Assembly (NCBI GenBank): GCA_020631735.1
Contig: CM036159.1
Span: forward strand, 96,272,656 to 96,336,655
DNA: 64,000 bases
Direction: 5' to 3'
Source: Saccharum officinarum
Lineage: Eukaryota; Streptophyta; Magnoliopsida; Poales; Poaceae
The notes under the pieces are model-generated. The model was not told the origin of the DNA. It worked only from the letters and a program-made list of their open reading frames with translations, and made no database searches. Position numbers and translations under genes: made by a program. Shown one piece after another: positions 45,283-56,343 of the stretch; within the stretch, counting starts at the first letter, position 1; each line of letters begins with the position of its first letter.

Positions 45283-46000
45283 CTAGGATGGGACATCAGA
45301 ACAGTTACCTTTACTACTTGTACGCTTGCTAACACTATCGATGCAGTTTTGAACGAGTTTTTAGGAACTTACAGATCCGAGCTCTGGTGGATGGTTGTGA
45401 AGGCACGACGCCGCAGCTTCCCCTGGCTTGTGTGCTGGGTGGAGGAACCCTGGCCTTCCATCCTATGGTGACGGCCTGGCTTGCTCTTCCGCTGTCCTCA
45501 CATAAGGTGTTGGGCCCGCTGCCGATGTCTGGCCCTCCTGCGGTCCCTTTGCTGGTGGGGTCGATCCCCCCTGTGTTGTCTGCTCACTCCTCCTCTTTCG
45601 AGGGTTGAGCATGTAGGCACTTGCATCCTCATCCTCCTCGTCCTCCGACTAGTCTCGCACCATGCGACGGCGCTTCCTGGTCGAGTCTTCTGGGGCCTTG
45701 TCTGTCTAGGGACTTCCGGCCCTCTTCTTCGACTGGCCGATGGCGACAGGCCTTTTCTCGGCATCTGCTTGGGCCCCGGCTTCATGGTCGTCCTTGACGT
45801 CCATGTAGCACCGATGCACATTCAGTGGGGGAGGCTCCGCACTCTGCAGTTGCTCCACTCTAGGCGCCAACAACACATAAAGGTTGTGCCTCTCCACGCC
45901 GTGCACCTATTATGCATGCACAGACAAGATCAATTAGGCATTTTTCCTTTAAGGTGGTCGGCACAATTTTTTCTTCCTCATTGCAAAAAAGGTGGATTGT
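45283..46000 (-). CDS. Antisense gene of the Tat element, middle exon(s), broken
   Basis: A frame on minus ending at a clear donor (GATCT|GTAAGT, 45372-45367). It pairs with the acceptor CATCCTAG (45283) to give a 90-base intron. It is rich in R, P, S and K. Two competing frames and TAG codons show decay. Precise exon limits are uncertain. Confidence 0.45.
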
Positions 46001-46016
46001 TTATCTTCGAGGCTGG

Positions 46017-47054
46017 TCAGATAAGCTTATATGCTCGCAGGATCTTGCTCGGGTGGGAGTAGCTCTGGTCCGCCAGATTGAATAACTCCCTAATCTGGCG
46101 TATGACTTCATCGTGGTCCAGATCCTCCGACCACATCCTCGTCTGGTCGGCCGAGCCTTGGTACTCGTACCCGACGTGTACCCTCCTCTGGCACGGCTGC
46201 ACCTGATGGCTGAGGAAATTCCTAGCTACAGCCACTCTGTCAAGCCGATTCCATGGGAGCAGCGGCATCAGCTCCTCCACTTGCCCAGTCAGCTCTGGTC
46301 GCTCGTTCCAGGCCACCCTCTTCTCTAGAATGTACCCGACGTCGCATAGTGTGCTGCTGTCGGGCTCTTCATGGATGTAGAACCATTTCTTGTACCAATC
46401 AGTGAGAGATGTGTTCCAAGGACAGTTGAGGTGCTCTTGTTTCATTTCATCCTGGAGCGTCAGGTACACTTCGCCCGTGATTTTGGAGCCGCCTTGAGAC
46501 CCTTTCTTCCTCAAGCAGAACATATATCTAAAGAGGTCGAAATGGAGTTGGATTCCCCCATACGCCTCACAAAGATGGATGAAAACAAAACCAAGGAAGA
46601 TCAAGTTGGGATGCAGATTGCATATTCCAATCTCGTAATACAGGCAGAGACCTTGCAGAAACGGATGGACCAGAACCCCAAAACCCCGCTTAAAAAATCT
46701 TTGAAGATGACTATCTCACCAGGCTAGGGATTGGGGTAGCTGTCGCCATCTGTTGGCCGCCATCCTGCCAGCTCCCGGTTGTGAAGCACGCCTAATTCGA
46801 CGAGGTCGTTGATGGTCGATTCGGTGGATTTCGACTTCCACCATTCCTTCCTCATCATTTTGGCTCTTTTCGTCGCCTCCGTCTTGGCCATCTTCTACCT
46901 CTCTCACCTCTTTGCTTTGGCTTTGATGGTGTACAGAGAGCGCGTCACTCCTAATTGCGGCGAGGTGTGCTAATGGTGGCGACGGAGTAGAACTAGGGCA
47001 AGCGGGCTGAGGATGCAGGCGGCTGGATGGAAAATGCGACTGTTGGGCATACAT
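46017..47054 (-). pseudogene. Antisense gene of the Tat element, 5' part with gypsy-type (PF04195-like) domain
   Basis: The frame from 47054 begins MYAQQSHFPSSRLHPQP. The next piece (46604-46017) carries GGIQLHFDLFRYMFCLRKKG, NTSLTDWYKKWFYI and EKRVAWNERPEL, the pattern of the plant 'putative gypsy type transposon' domain. A TAG and an indel at a T-run (about 46700) separate the two. The real ATG is probably near 47050. Function is unknown in the family. This gene is transcribed against pol in related elements such as Grande (its 'gene 23', from memory). Confidence 0.65.
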
Positions 47055-47390
47055 GGGAGTAGCCGTGATTCGGCTATTTATCTCATTGACTGTGTCGTTC
47101 CATCTCCCTGAGATTCTTGGGATACGTGTGCAATAAACGTGGCACGGTCCCTTTGGTTTCTCCTTTCTTCCTGGTTACTGCGCCAGTAAATGCGCCCCTC
47201 GTTTCCTCTACGGGCGGGCCCACACTGGCATGCTACGCCTGACGGATGGCCCATTGTGACACTGACACAGCAGATGAGCATGCCAATAACGTCACATCAG
47301 TCAACTTTTTGTGACAACATGTCAGAGCAAAGCAGGAAGAAAAAATATCAATTGAATACTCCGTATCAGATGGGAATACAGTAAGAGGTA

Positions 47391-48239
47391 CTCGGGGACT
47401 GGTTTACTCACGCACAGACCACCGAGCGCGTTATACTCTCCGAACACGCTTGGGGCCTTGCCGAATGCGTCTCCTGCTCGGGGACTCATCATCTATACCT
47501 CATGACGTGCTCGGGGACTGCTTCGACCACTCTCCGAGAATTAATCAGGGACTCGTCGACCACATCTAACGCTGCTTGGGGACTCATCGACCATGTCTCA
47601 TGCTGATCGGGGACTCGTCAACCGTACCTCACGCTGTGCTCGAGGACTATTTCGGCCACTCTCTGACCACAGCTCGACGCCTGATTTCCTCGGCTACATG
47701 TGAAATTTGACTCACATACAGTTGAGAGGTCACTATTTTCTTAGACCTTGCTACAAGGCTTATACTTCGCCTTCCAGCAAGCTCGGGGACTATATCGGTA
47801 TGATACACCTGCCAGTGCATCTCAGTATCGAGTTTTTAAAGACTTTGGGCTCTATCATTTTAGACCCTGGCACCACGTGCCTACGTCACCTACTACCAGG
47901 CTCGGGGACTAAGTGGGCACACTTCACCTAGCGGTGAATGTGTTTATTTTTTGACCCCTACGCATTGTTTAACCTGCTTACATTTCTTTTCAGAAATACA
48001 AGTGGGCACACTTCACCTAGAAGGAAATCTTTTTCTTTTTTCTCTGAGCTCTATATATTCTTTGGACAACCTACTTCTTTGGCAACAATAGTGGTCAGCT
48101 GTATTGTAAGCTGGTCGGAAGCCTGCAATAGCTGCTTGGATGGTGTTCTGAATGGTCGGAGATATCAAGGACTCAAGCCTTACTGTTTGGAGAAGGTCAA
48201 GACGGCGTGTCGCTTCACAATGCATAGTGCTCGAGGACT
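47391..48239 (+). repeat. Iterated CTCGGGGACT motif ahead of the Tat 3' LTR
   Basis: Copies (exact or one or two changes) lie at 47391, 47477, 47510, 47575, 47606, 47640, 47782, 47901 and 48230. The last is the one that directly precedes the 3' LTR. A longer duplicate, AGTGGGCACACTTCACCTAG, occurs at 47911 and 48001. Confidence 0.8.
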
Positions 48240-48242
48240 AGC

Positions 48243-48707
48243 TGTGGGGGTATTAACCCCTATACCCTTACGGCTAGACTTGGGCTGGCCCAGACCAGAG
48301 GGCCCGGCCCACTAGAAGATCACACGTGGCCCAGTCGATCTGCTCGGTATCCCACGCAAGGAAGGAAAGCAAACTTGGAGATCAAACAAGATCCTGGTCG
48401 GTTAGAATATGAATCCTTATCTAGCCAGCTACAATTGTAACCGAGCAGTATTAGTTTGCAGATTTATAACCCTGCCCCCGGACTATATAAGACGGGCAGG
48501 GGACTCCCTCAAAAGACATCTCATCATACACAGTAATACAAATCAGACGCAGGACGTAGGTATTATGCCCTCCCGGCGGCCGAACCTAGATAAAAACCTT
48601 GTTGTGTCTTGCATCACCATCTAGTTCGTAGCTTGTGCACCTGTCTACCGATAAATCACTACCTTGGGCATACCCCTCGGTAGACTGCCGACCAGGTTTC
48701 GTCGACA
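48243..48707 (+). repeat. 3' LTR of the Tat element
   Basis: TGTGGGGGTATTAACCCC start and TTTCGTCGACA end. 465 bp, about 95% like the 5' LTR by eye. Confidence 0.88.
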
Positions 48708-49240
48708 ATAACGTTGTTCATAGAATCTACATCTCTCATAAGTTTCATGAAACTATAAGAGAGATATATAAGATTTGTGAACAATGTTAGAACCACCATG
48801 TCAGATGAACAAATTACCAAACAACCAAAATAAACTTTGTAGATCTTGAGAAGTTATAGAATTTTGTGATTGGAAACTTTTTCATTTGAGTTCATCTTGT
48901 CATACAAAACTACATTTGAATTTTAAAATTTTAAAATTTAAAATTTTCAAACGACCTCTGATGGGAAAACACCTAAAATGAAAATTGTAGATCTCAAAAA
49001 GTTATGAAACTTTGTAGTTGACAACTTTTTAATTTGAAATCTTGTCATGCAAAACTACGTTTGAATTTCTTAAATTTAAAATTCAAATTTTGTAAACGAC
49101 TTCGGATGGAGAAACTTCCTAAATAAAAGTTGAAGATCTCGAAAAGTTATGAAACTTTGTTGTTGACAATTTTTTTATTTGAATTCGTTTAGGGCCTTAA
49201 ACAAGTAATTTACACTCGGTTTTGTATAATATGTGGGGAA
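48708..49240. repeat. CACTA internal repeats
   Basis: Three or four degenerate units of about 130 bases containing GTAGATCTYRAAAAGTTATG and TTGTAGTTGACAACTTTT. No transposase sequence. Confidence 0.65.
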
Positions 49241-49261
49241 CCAAAACGGAATCGAGACAAA

Positions 49262-49335
49262 ATGACAGTGTGGTGTAGTGATAGAGGGGGTTACGAGCGA
49301 GGGAGAGGTCGCGGGTTCGAATCCCACCAAGCCGC
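49262..49335 (+). other. tRNA-derived segment inside the CACTA element
   Basis: A-box-like TGGTGTAGTGATAGAG (49271) and a perfect B box GGTTCGAATCC (49314-49324), 43 bases apart, as in tRNA genes with a variable arm or in SINE heads. The acceptor stem does not close cleanly, so it is not a normal tRNA gene. Confidence 0.55.
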
Positions 49336-49576
49336 GTAGCGCGCCAAAATGTCGTGACTTGGGTGCTGGATAGTGGGGGCCTCCCCCAGTAAAAAAATTT
49401 TTGCAATTTTTTTTGGTTTTTTTTCGTTTCAAACTTTGCCAAGTGCCCGACAAAAAACACTCGACAAAGATGGCTTTGCCGACACTTTTTTTACCGAGTG
49501 AAATTTGCCGAGTGTTACACTCAGCAAAAGGTTTGCCGAGTGTAATTGTGGCTAGCATGCGAATCCGGTAGTGTTT

Positions 49577-49727
49577 AGCTACTCAACATTTCTAACATCT
49601 ACATCGTGAAATTACATTAATTAAATCCATAATGTATTTCTTTGCCAAAACATTTCTAACATCTGCATAGTCAAATTACGTTAATTAAATCCACCGTGGA
49701 GGGATTTCAGTCTCTGTATATCTTAAT
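49577..49727. repeat. Imperfect tandem duplication (~70-bp unit)
   Basis: Two copies of ACATTTCTAACATCTRCAT followed by AAATTACRTTAATTAAATCC, at about 49588 and 49650. Confidence 0.7.
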
Positions 49728-49732
49728 GATAT

Positions 49733-49939
49733 TATTACAAATATTAATCTCATATTAATCTCACCCTTATGTCATCTTTGTAACCTAAGGTTAAATGACA
49801 TCTTATGGCTGGTTTATGGCTTCCATAACCCCCATACTATAGATGTCACAAAGTTGTATATATACATGAGAAAGATGAATGAAAATTGGGTCTTGAGCTC
49901 TATTCTCTTTGTCACTTGCAATTCTTTCCACTTGTAATA
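49733..49939 (+). repeat. 5' LTR of the short-LTR copia
   Basis: Contains GTATATATACATGAG (TATA box about 49856). It is followed by GTTATCAGCACG (49941-49952), the probable primer site. Confidence 0.85.
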
Positions 49940-50148
49940 CGTTATCAGCACGATTGCTCGTTGCGCTCCTTTGATCAAGGTAGAATGGCGCCCCCTCCCA
50001 TGCCTTTAGCCTACCTAATTCTCTAATCGGTTATGCTATAGCTCCACCATGCTCTTTTTTGTGGGCTAGACCTTTCCCATCCTATGGTTCAACATGATCT
50101 CCAACGTATGATTCCATTCCTCCTTGGGATCAGCCCCATGATGCCCAT

Positions 50149-50478
50149 ATGGAAGAGACGATCTCGGAAGCGGCTGCGCCACAAAGTTCAGGACCGGCAT
50201 CTCCATTGCCGGCACCGGCGCCATGTCCTGTACATGGCTACGCCCCGTGTCCACCACACGAGGTGTGCCCCATGAACCTGGACTTTGATGCCGTGGCAAG
50301 GACACCAACGCCTCCTGCACCACGGACTTCACCACCGACGATGGCAGCACGCATGTCTGCCCCATCGCGTCTCATGGCATGCGCCGACGTTGATTCAACG
50401 CCTGCTGCACCACCTCCATCACCGGCATCGCCGGAACGCGTTAACGACATCGTTGCACCTCCTCCGCACATGGATTAG
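50149..50478 (+). CDS. Extra Pro/Ala-rich ORF in the copia leader
   Basis: 109 codons from an ATG, intact, ending 0.47 kb before gag. Composition is Pro, Ala, Ser and Met rich (SPLPAPAPCPVHGYAPCPPH). The frame stays open upstream of the ATG to about 50095 (YDSIPPWDQPHDAH). GC-rich codon use is unlike the AT-rich gag-pol. No known domain. It could be captured host sequence or chance. Confidence 0.4.
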   Translation: MEETISEAAAPQSSGPASPLPAPAPCPVHGYAPCPPHEVCPMNLDFDAVARTPTPPAPRTSPPTMAARMSAPSRLMACADVDSTPAAPPPSPASPERVNDIVAPPPHMD

Positions 50479-50944
50479 TGTTTCTCATGGACCATCAGCT
50501 TGCCGGCTCGCGAACGGAGAAAGTGCAGGTCTGGTCCCCTCCACAGAGGGTGAAGGCCACGCTCGTCAAGCCTAAGTATCATGTGGCATTAGGGGGAAAC
50601 GCTGGCTGTCACAAAGCAATGATCTAATTGCTCATATCAATTTACTATTTCATATAGTAATTGTACCAAAAGCTTTCAGCTTTAATTTGAAATAAATACA
50701 GCATACATCCTCACGGTGGTTATTTTATTCCATTTGCACTTACGTTGTTTTTCCATTCTATTGTTTTTACATTGTTTTTTAATTCCATTGCACTTACCAT
50801 TTCTTTTGCATTCAAGTTTTACTTGATTAATTTAATTTGCATTCTATGCAATTCAAGACAATTTATATTATATTTTATTATATTCATGCCTAAGATTTAT
50901 TAACTCATTAATTTAATCAATGGCAGCATATAATTGTAGGCATC

Positions 50945-51990
50945 ATGACAAACCGTGAGTTCGTTGAGCTTGCTCTCGACGGCTCAAATTTTCCTACATG
51001 AGCACTGGACCTAAAAGTCAGTCCATCGTTACGCGGACTGTATTCGGCCATTATAGCTCCCCAAGAGGGTGTAGCACCTTTGGCTGACAATTTCAAGTAT
51101 AATGCCCTATTCATCATACGGAACCACATCTATCCAGATCTAAAAGCCAAGTATCTGATGGAAGAGGATCCCCGTGTTCTCTGGGAGGCTCTTCAGCAGC
51201 GGTATGAGTAGCAAAAGGCAGTCCTCTTACCTAAGGCTACCCATGAATGGAATCACCTTCGCATACAGGATTTCAAATCCGTAGGTGAATTCAATCATGT
51301 TGTGCACAAAATTAGTGCTAAGCTAAGATTTTGTGAGAAGGAACCATCTAATGCGGACAAAATTGAGAAGACACTGTCTACCATGCTTCCCGCTCATATG
51401 ATCCTTACACAACAATACTGTCAAAGGGGTTTTACTATTTATTCTGAGTTGATCAAGACATTGCTTCAAGCAGAAAGGCACGATGAGCTCCTTCTATGGA
51501 ACTCCAATAAGGGCCGTACGGGTTCCAAGCCTTTGTCTGAAGTGTATGCCAACACTCATAATAGAAAATAAAAGGGAGCCATTCAAAATGGTAATCCTAA
51601 AACCTCCAATGCTAAGAACAAGTGCAAGAGACAGAATAAGCCTCGCGCTGCCAAGGGTAAAGACAATTCTTAGTCCAACAGAGACAAGTCCAAACTTGTG
51701 AGAGGTGTGGTTGCTACAACCACCCGACTAAGAAGTGTCGCACCCCAAAGTACCTAGTGGAATTATACTTGAAGTTCGTGGGACGTGGACACTCTAATCA
51801 AGATCGTTCCAAGCAAGGTGGACAATTTGAAGCGCACTTCAATTATCAAGGCGATGCCCAAGGATGCTCCGCTGCAGCAGGACCAAGCAACACCAAGGCT
51901 CCTCCTATACTTGATGACACCGCTGACGATGTTAACAACATGCTCTTAGAATACACTTCTGAGAATATGTTTGGAGACTACGCTTAGGCT
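50945..51990 (+). pseudogene. Gag of the short-LTR copia
   Basis: Starts MTNREFVELALDGSNF. Frame-preserving stops lie at 51000 (TGA), 51210 (TAG) and 51569 (TAA). Motifs: YDxxxPVLWEALQQRYE-like at 51170 and a CCHC knuckle C-E-R-C-G…H…C near 51700-51740 in another frame. Confidence 0.78.
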
Positions 51991-52087
51991 CCTTGTCATT
52001 TTAGACTTTTATTTCCATGTGCCCACGTGATGTAATAATTTATATTTATCGGCAAACCTTTTATATTTTCATTGTAATCATAAACAT

Positions 52088-54378
52088 TTGATATCAATAA
52101 TGAATAAAATCTATATTTATTTTGTTGAGAATTTATTTATTTATTCTCCATTTAATATAGATTGTACGGGAGTCAATCCGATTGAGGAGGAAATGTGCCT
52201 AGTGGATAGCGGTACCACTAACTCTATACTTAGGGATATAAAATATTTCCAAACTCTCACGAAGAATAGAGGAAATATTTTAACAATCGCAGGACGCGAT
52301 GCAGTAATAGTAGGCTTCGGACGATCCACTATTACACTCCCAATGGGTACAACGTTGGCAATTGAGGATGCACTCTTGTATCCTGATTCAACTCGTACCC
52401 TACTGAGTTATAGAGATATCTGGAAAAATGGTTTTCATATCGAAACTTGTGATGAGAATAATGAAGAGTTCCTTCTCATTACAAAGAACAACGGATATGG
52501 CAAAGTAACACTTAAAAAGTTTCCTCACTCTCGTCTGGATTGTACTATACTTATCTCAAACCCGTACAACATGTTGCATATAAAGTAATTTTCTAGAATG
52601 TTAATGTATTCCAAACTTGGCATGATCGTCTTGGTCATCCTGGCATAGGGATGATGAGGAAAATTATAACTAATTCTGTTGGTCGTAATTTAAGTAATAC
52701 AAAACTTCTCCAATCCTCAGATTATGTGTGCACCGCATGTGCCACTGGAAAATTAATTTTAAGACTCTATTACCTCAAAATTTGAGCCGAACCACTAAAG
52801 TTTCTTGAACACATTCAAGGTGAAATATGTGGTCCTATCTAACCATTGTCTGGACCATTCAAGTATTTTATGATTTTAATAGACGCATCCACGCGATGGT
52901 CTCATGTGTGTTTTTTTTCCACACGAAACCATGCATTTGCAAAACTAATCGCTCAAGTTATCAAACTAAAAGTGCAATACCATAAACATCAAATCCAGTC
53001 AATTCGAATAGATAATGCCGCTGAATTTTCCTCTCGGGCCTTCAATGACTATTGTAAGGCCTTAGGAATTCAAGTTTAGCACTCTGTTCCATATGTCCAC
53101 ACTCAGAACAGGTTGGCAGAATCTCTCATCAAGAGAATCAAACTTATTACAAGACCATTATTACAGAATAGCAATCTACCAACATCATGTTGGAGTCATG
53201 CAGTTTTACACGCTGTTGATTTAATTCAATTGCATCCAACTGCATATCATACAACTTCCCCGCTACAACTAGTACGTGGAAATCCTCCAAGCATTTCCCA
53301 TCTACGAAAATTTGGTTGCGCTACATACGTACCGATCTCACCACCACAGCGTACAACTATGGGCCCCCACAGAAAATTAGGAATCTATGTGGGATATCAA
53401 TCACCGTCTATTATAAAATATTTAGAGCCTCTTACAGGGGATCTATTTACAGCCCGATACGCTGATTGTATCTTCAGTGAAAATCACTTCTCGGCATTGT
53501 GGGGAGAAATTATACCACATAAACAATGCCAGGAAATTAACTTGGATGCAATAGCCATCTCCAACCATGATCCACGTACTTCAGAATCTGAACTTCAAGT
53601 TCAGAAGATAATCAATTTGCAACACATTGCAAATAACACGCCAGATGCATTTATTGATTATAAGGATGTTACCAAATCCTATAATCCTACAAGAAATATG
53701 CCTGCAAGAGTAGAGGTATCAAATAAAACTACTCAGCTCCCTTGTAAGAGGGGGAGATGTACGACAATTCCTACAGATGCATCTCCTAGCAAGCAAAAGA
53801 AAAGGAAGACCAAATCTTCCAAAATAGTAAATGTAACTCAAAATCATGTTGAGAAACACTCTGTGGAGGTTCAACCTTCACATCCCACATCAACAGTGCA
53901 CTCAATTAATGATGTTGGGACATCGGAATGCCCTGATGCAACCATTTTCAGAAATGATGATGCATCTGAAAGGGTACACGAAATTTCCATAAATTATCTC
54001 AAGTTTGGAGAATCATATGACCGAAAGACTATAATTGTTGACGTTGATTTTTCTGTAATGATTGCACAACTCATCCAAAATGATCCAAATCCTAAGACCA
54101 TGGCAGAGTGCAAATCGTGCTCGGACTGCAATCAATGGAAAGAGGCAATCCAAGCAGAAATTACTTCGCTTTCAAAAAGGAAGGTATTCTCTCAAGCAAT
54201 GCCTACACCTCCAAAAGTTTTCCCTGTAGGATTCAAATGGGTTTTCATCCGGAAACAGAACGAGAATAATGAAGTGGTGAGATACAAAGCAAGGCTTGTA
54301 GCACAAGGGTTCACGCAGAGACCCGGCATTGATTTCAATGAAACATATTCTCCAGTTATGAGTGGAATAACATTCTGA
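52088..54378 (+). pseudogene. Protease and integrase of the short-LTR copia
   Basis: Protease LVDSGTTNSILRD near 52200, GAG-pre-integrase HDRLGHPGIGMMRK near 52615, and integrase from 52846 (MILIDASTRWSHV, IRIDNAAEFSSRAF). A TAG at 53077 separates it from the piece at 53113-54378 (TQNRLAESLIKRI, SPLQLVRGNPPSISHL). A Ser/Thr/Lys-rich linker follows, then the RT start (GFKWVFIRKQNENNEVVRYKA… in short). Confidence 0.85.
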
Positions 54379-54463
54379 TATCTTATATCTCTGGCCGTAT
54401 AGAATCATCTATCTATGCAGTTAATGGACGTAGTGACTGCATATCTTTATGGATCACTTGATT

Positions 54464-54517
<54 letters not shown>

Positions 54518-55526
54518 GGTTCCAGATGGAATTTCTATACCGAATCAAAACGCAAGTCGCAACATGTATTATGTAAAGCTTCAAAAGTCACTCTATGGTT
54601 TAAAACAGTCGGGAAGAATGTGGTACAACCGACTCAGTGAGTACTTTTTGCGAAAAGGATACTCTAATAATGATGATTGTTCGTGTGTTTTCATCAAAAA
54701 GTCACAAAAGGGATTTTGTATTATTCGGTGTATGTTGATGATTTGAATATCATTGGCACCCAATGAGATATTGATGAAGCACGTAATCATCTAAAGACGG
54801 AGTTTGAAGTGAAGGATTTGGGTAAAACCAAATTTTGCTTAGTTTTACAACTTGAGCACCTTCCAACTGGAATTTTGGTGCATCAATCTGCCTATATCCA
54901 AAAAGTATTGGAGAAATTCAATATGGATAAATCATATCCCAACAAAACCCCTATGATTGTTCGGTCTTTAGAAATGGAAACTGACCAATTTAGACCACGT
55001 TGAAGGAGAAGATATTCTGGGACCTCAAGTTTCATATCTTAGTGCCATCGAAGCTCTCATGTATCTTGCAAATTGTACCATGCCTAATATTGCATTTGTA
55101 GTGAACTTGGTAGCCCGACATAGCGCTGCTCCTACCAAACGCCATTGGACGGGAGTAAAATGTATCCTCAGATATTTAAATGGCACGAGATATCTTAGAC
55201 TTTTCTACAAAAGATGTCCAAATTCTAACATTATTGGATACATTGATGCAGGATATTTATTTGATCCCCATAATGGTAGATCACAAAGAGGCTTTGTGTT
55301 TTTACACAATGAAACAACCATTTCATGGAAGTCATCTAAACAAATTTTGGTGACTACATCTACAAATCATTCTGAGATAGTTGCTCTATATGAGGCTTCA
55401 CGAGAATGTGTATGGCTTCGTAGAATGATCAACCACATACAACAGTCTTGTGGTATTAGTGTCATCGATTCACCAACCATTATCTATGAAGATAATGCGG
55501 CTTGTGTTGCACAAATAGATAAATGA
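54379..55526 (+). pseudogene. Reverse transcriptase and RNase H of the short-LTR copia
   Basis: RT core with DVVTAYLYGSLDSD, then an (AT)24 expansion, then MKVPDGIS, SLYGLKQSGRMWYN and a YVDD at about 54729 in a shifted frame. RNase H at 55059-55526 has SWKSSKQILVTTSTNHSEIVALYEASRECVWL. Stops and indels throughout. Confidence 0.85.
54467..54514. repeat. (AT)24 microsatellite inside the RT gene
   Basis: Pure AT repeat between the codons for SLDSD and MKVPDG. Confidence 0.97.
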
Positions 55527-55729
55527 TATATCAAAAGCAATATTACCGAACATATTTCTCCTAAATTGTTCTATCCTCATGAATTGCAACAAGAGGGAGA
55601 AATCAATATCTTGCCCACCAAATCATGTGATAACCTCGCTGATTTATTCACTAAGTCCCTACTAGCTTCTTCTTTTTAAAAATGTGTACAAGGAATTGGT
55701 ATGCGTCGACTTAGGGATTTGCAAGGTTC

Positions 55730-56132
55730 AGGGGGAGAAATCTCCTAGATATTGCTCAATCTGACACATCATATCGTACTCTTTTCTTTCATGAGTTTTT
55801 CCTCTCAAGGTTTCTCAATGGAAGTTTTTAATGAGACGATAATAACATAAGCATATGTCATATTCCTCATTTTTCCCTCACAAGGGTTTTTAGAAGGAAT
55901 ATCAAAGACATAAATTGACCTCTAAACTATGTTGAGTTTTATCCTAAAAGGTTTTCTCATAATAGTTTACAATGAGGCAATAATCATAAAATGCTATACT
56001 TTCTCCTTAAATTTTCTCATAGGGTTTAAAGGAGTTTTAATAGCATATCCATATATATTTCTTTTTTTTCCCACAGGGTGTTTGGAAGATAGACATTCAT
56101 AGATCTCAAGAAAGAATTCAATCAAGGGCGAG
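55730..56132 (+). other. 3' non-coding region of the short-LTR copia
   Basis: Begins with TTCAGGGGGAGAAATC, a polypurine tract that is 0.4 kb too far upstream. Three imperfect repeats with TTTTCTCATA and AAGGTTTT units follow. The tract next to the LTR is AATCAAGGGCGAG (56120-56132). Confidence 0.6.
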
Positions 56133-56338
56133 TGTTACAAATATTAATCTCATATTAATCTCACCCTTATGTCATCTTTGTAACCTAAGGTAAAATGACA
56201 TCTTATGGCTGGTTTATGGCTTCCATAACTCTTATACTATTGACGTCACAAAGCTATATATATACATAAGAAAGATGAATGAAAACTGGATCTTGAGCTT
56301 TATTCTCTTGTCACTTGCAATTTTTTCAGCTTGTAATA
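56133..56338 (+). repeat. 3' LTR of the short-LTR copia
   Basis: Starts TGTTACAAATATT and ends CTTGTAATA. About 93% like the 5' copy by eye. Confidence 0.88.
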
Positions 56339-56343
56339 GATAC

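Larger units (their letters stand above)
35974..48707 (+). mobile_element. Tat-lineage Ty3/gypsy retrotransposon, TSD (G/A)TAAC
   Basis: 12.7 kb with 0.47-kb LTRs (35974-36440, 48243-48707). The PBS TGGCGCGCCAGGGGGG is at 36442, and the flanks GTAAC and ATAAC agree at 4 of 5 bases. Gag, protease, RT, RNase H, an additional archaeal-type RNase H and integrase are on plus. A long 3' region carries a gene on minus. The second RNase H and the antisense gene are hallmarks of the Tat lineage (known for example in Grande). Many stops make this copy inactive. Confidence 0.9.
35659..49573. mobile_element. Non-autonomous CACTA transposon holding a nested gypsy element, TSD TTT
   Basis: Left end CACTGCCGGAAATC, right end GAATCCGGTAGTG (inverse CACTACCGGATTC), with TTT on both sides (35656-35658, 49574-49576). 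Subterminal arrays of TGCCGAGTG and CACTCGGCAAA appear in both orientations (35675-35860, 49440-49540). Without the insertion at 35974-48707 it is about 1.2 kb with no transposase. Confidence 0.88.
49733..56338 (+). mobile_element. Short-LTR Ty1/copia retrotransposon, TSD GATA(T/C)
   Basis: LTRs of 207 and 206 bp (49733-49939, 56133-56338) with inverted ends T(G/A)TTAC … GTAATA. Flanks GATAT and GATAC agree at 4 of 5 bases. Gag, knuckle, protease, integrase, RT and RNase H are on plus, broken by stops and indels. Short LTRs fit the Ale or Ivana/Oryco type lineages; I cannot decide which. Confidence 0.9.

Noticed and set aside
47391..48239. Regularly repeated CTCGGGGACT considered as a CRISPR-like array
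   Set aside because: Spacing is irregular, spacers are related retroelement sequence, and the genome is a plant nuclear one.
49175..49558. 127-codon minus frame resembling many database 'proteins'
   Set aside because: It reads across the tRNA-like segment and CACTA end. Spurious.
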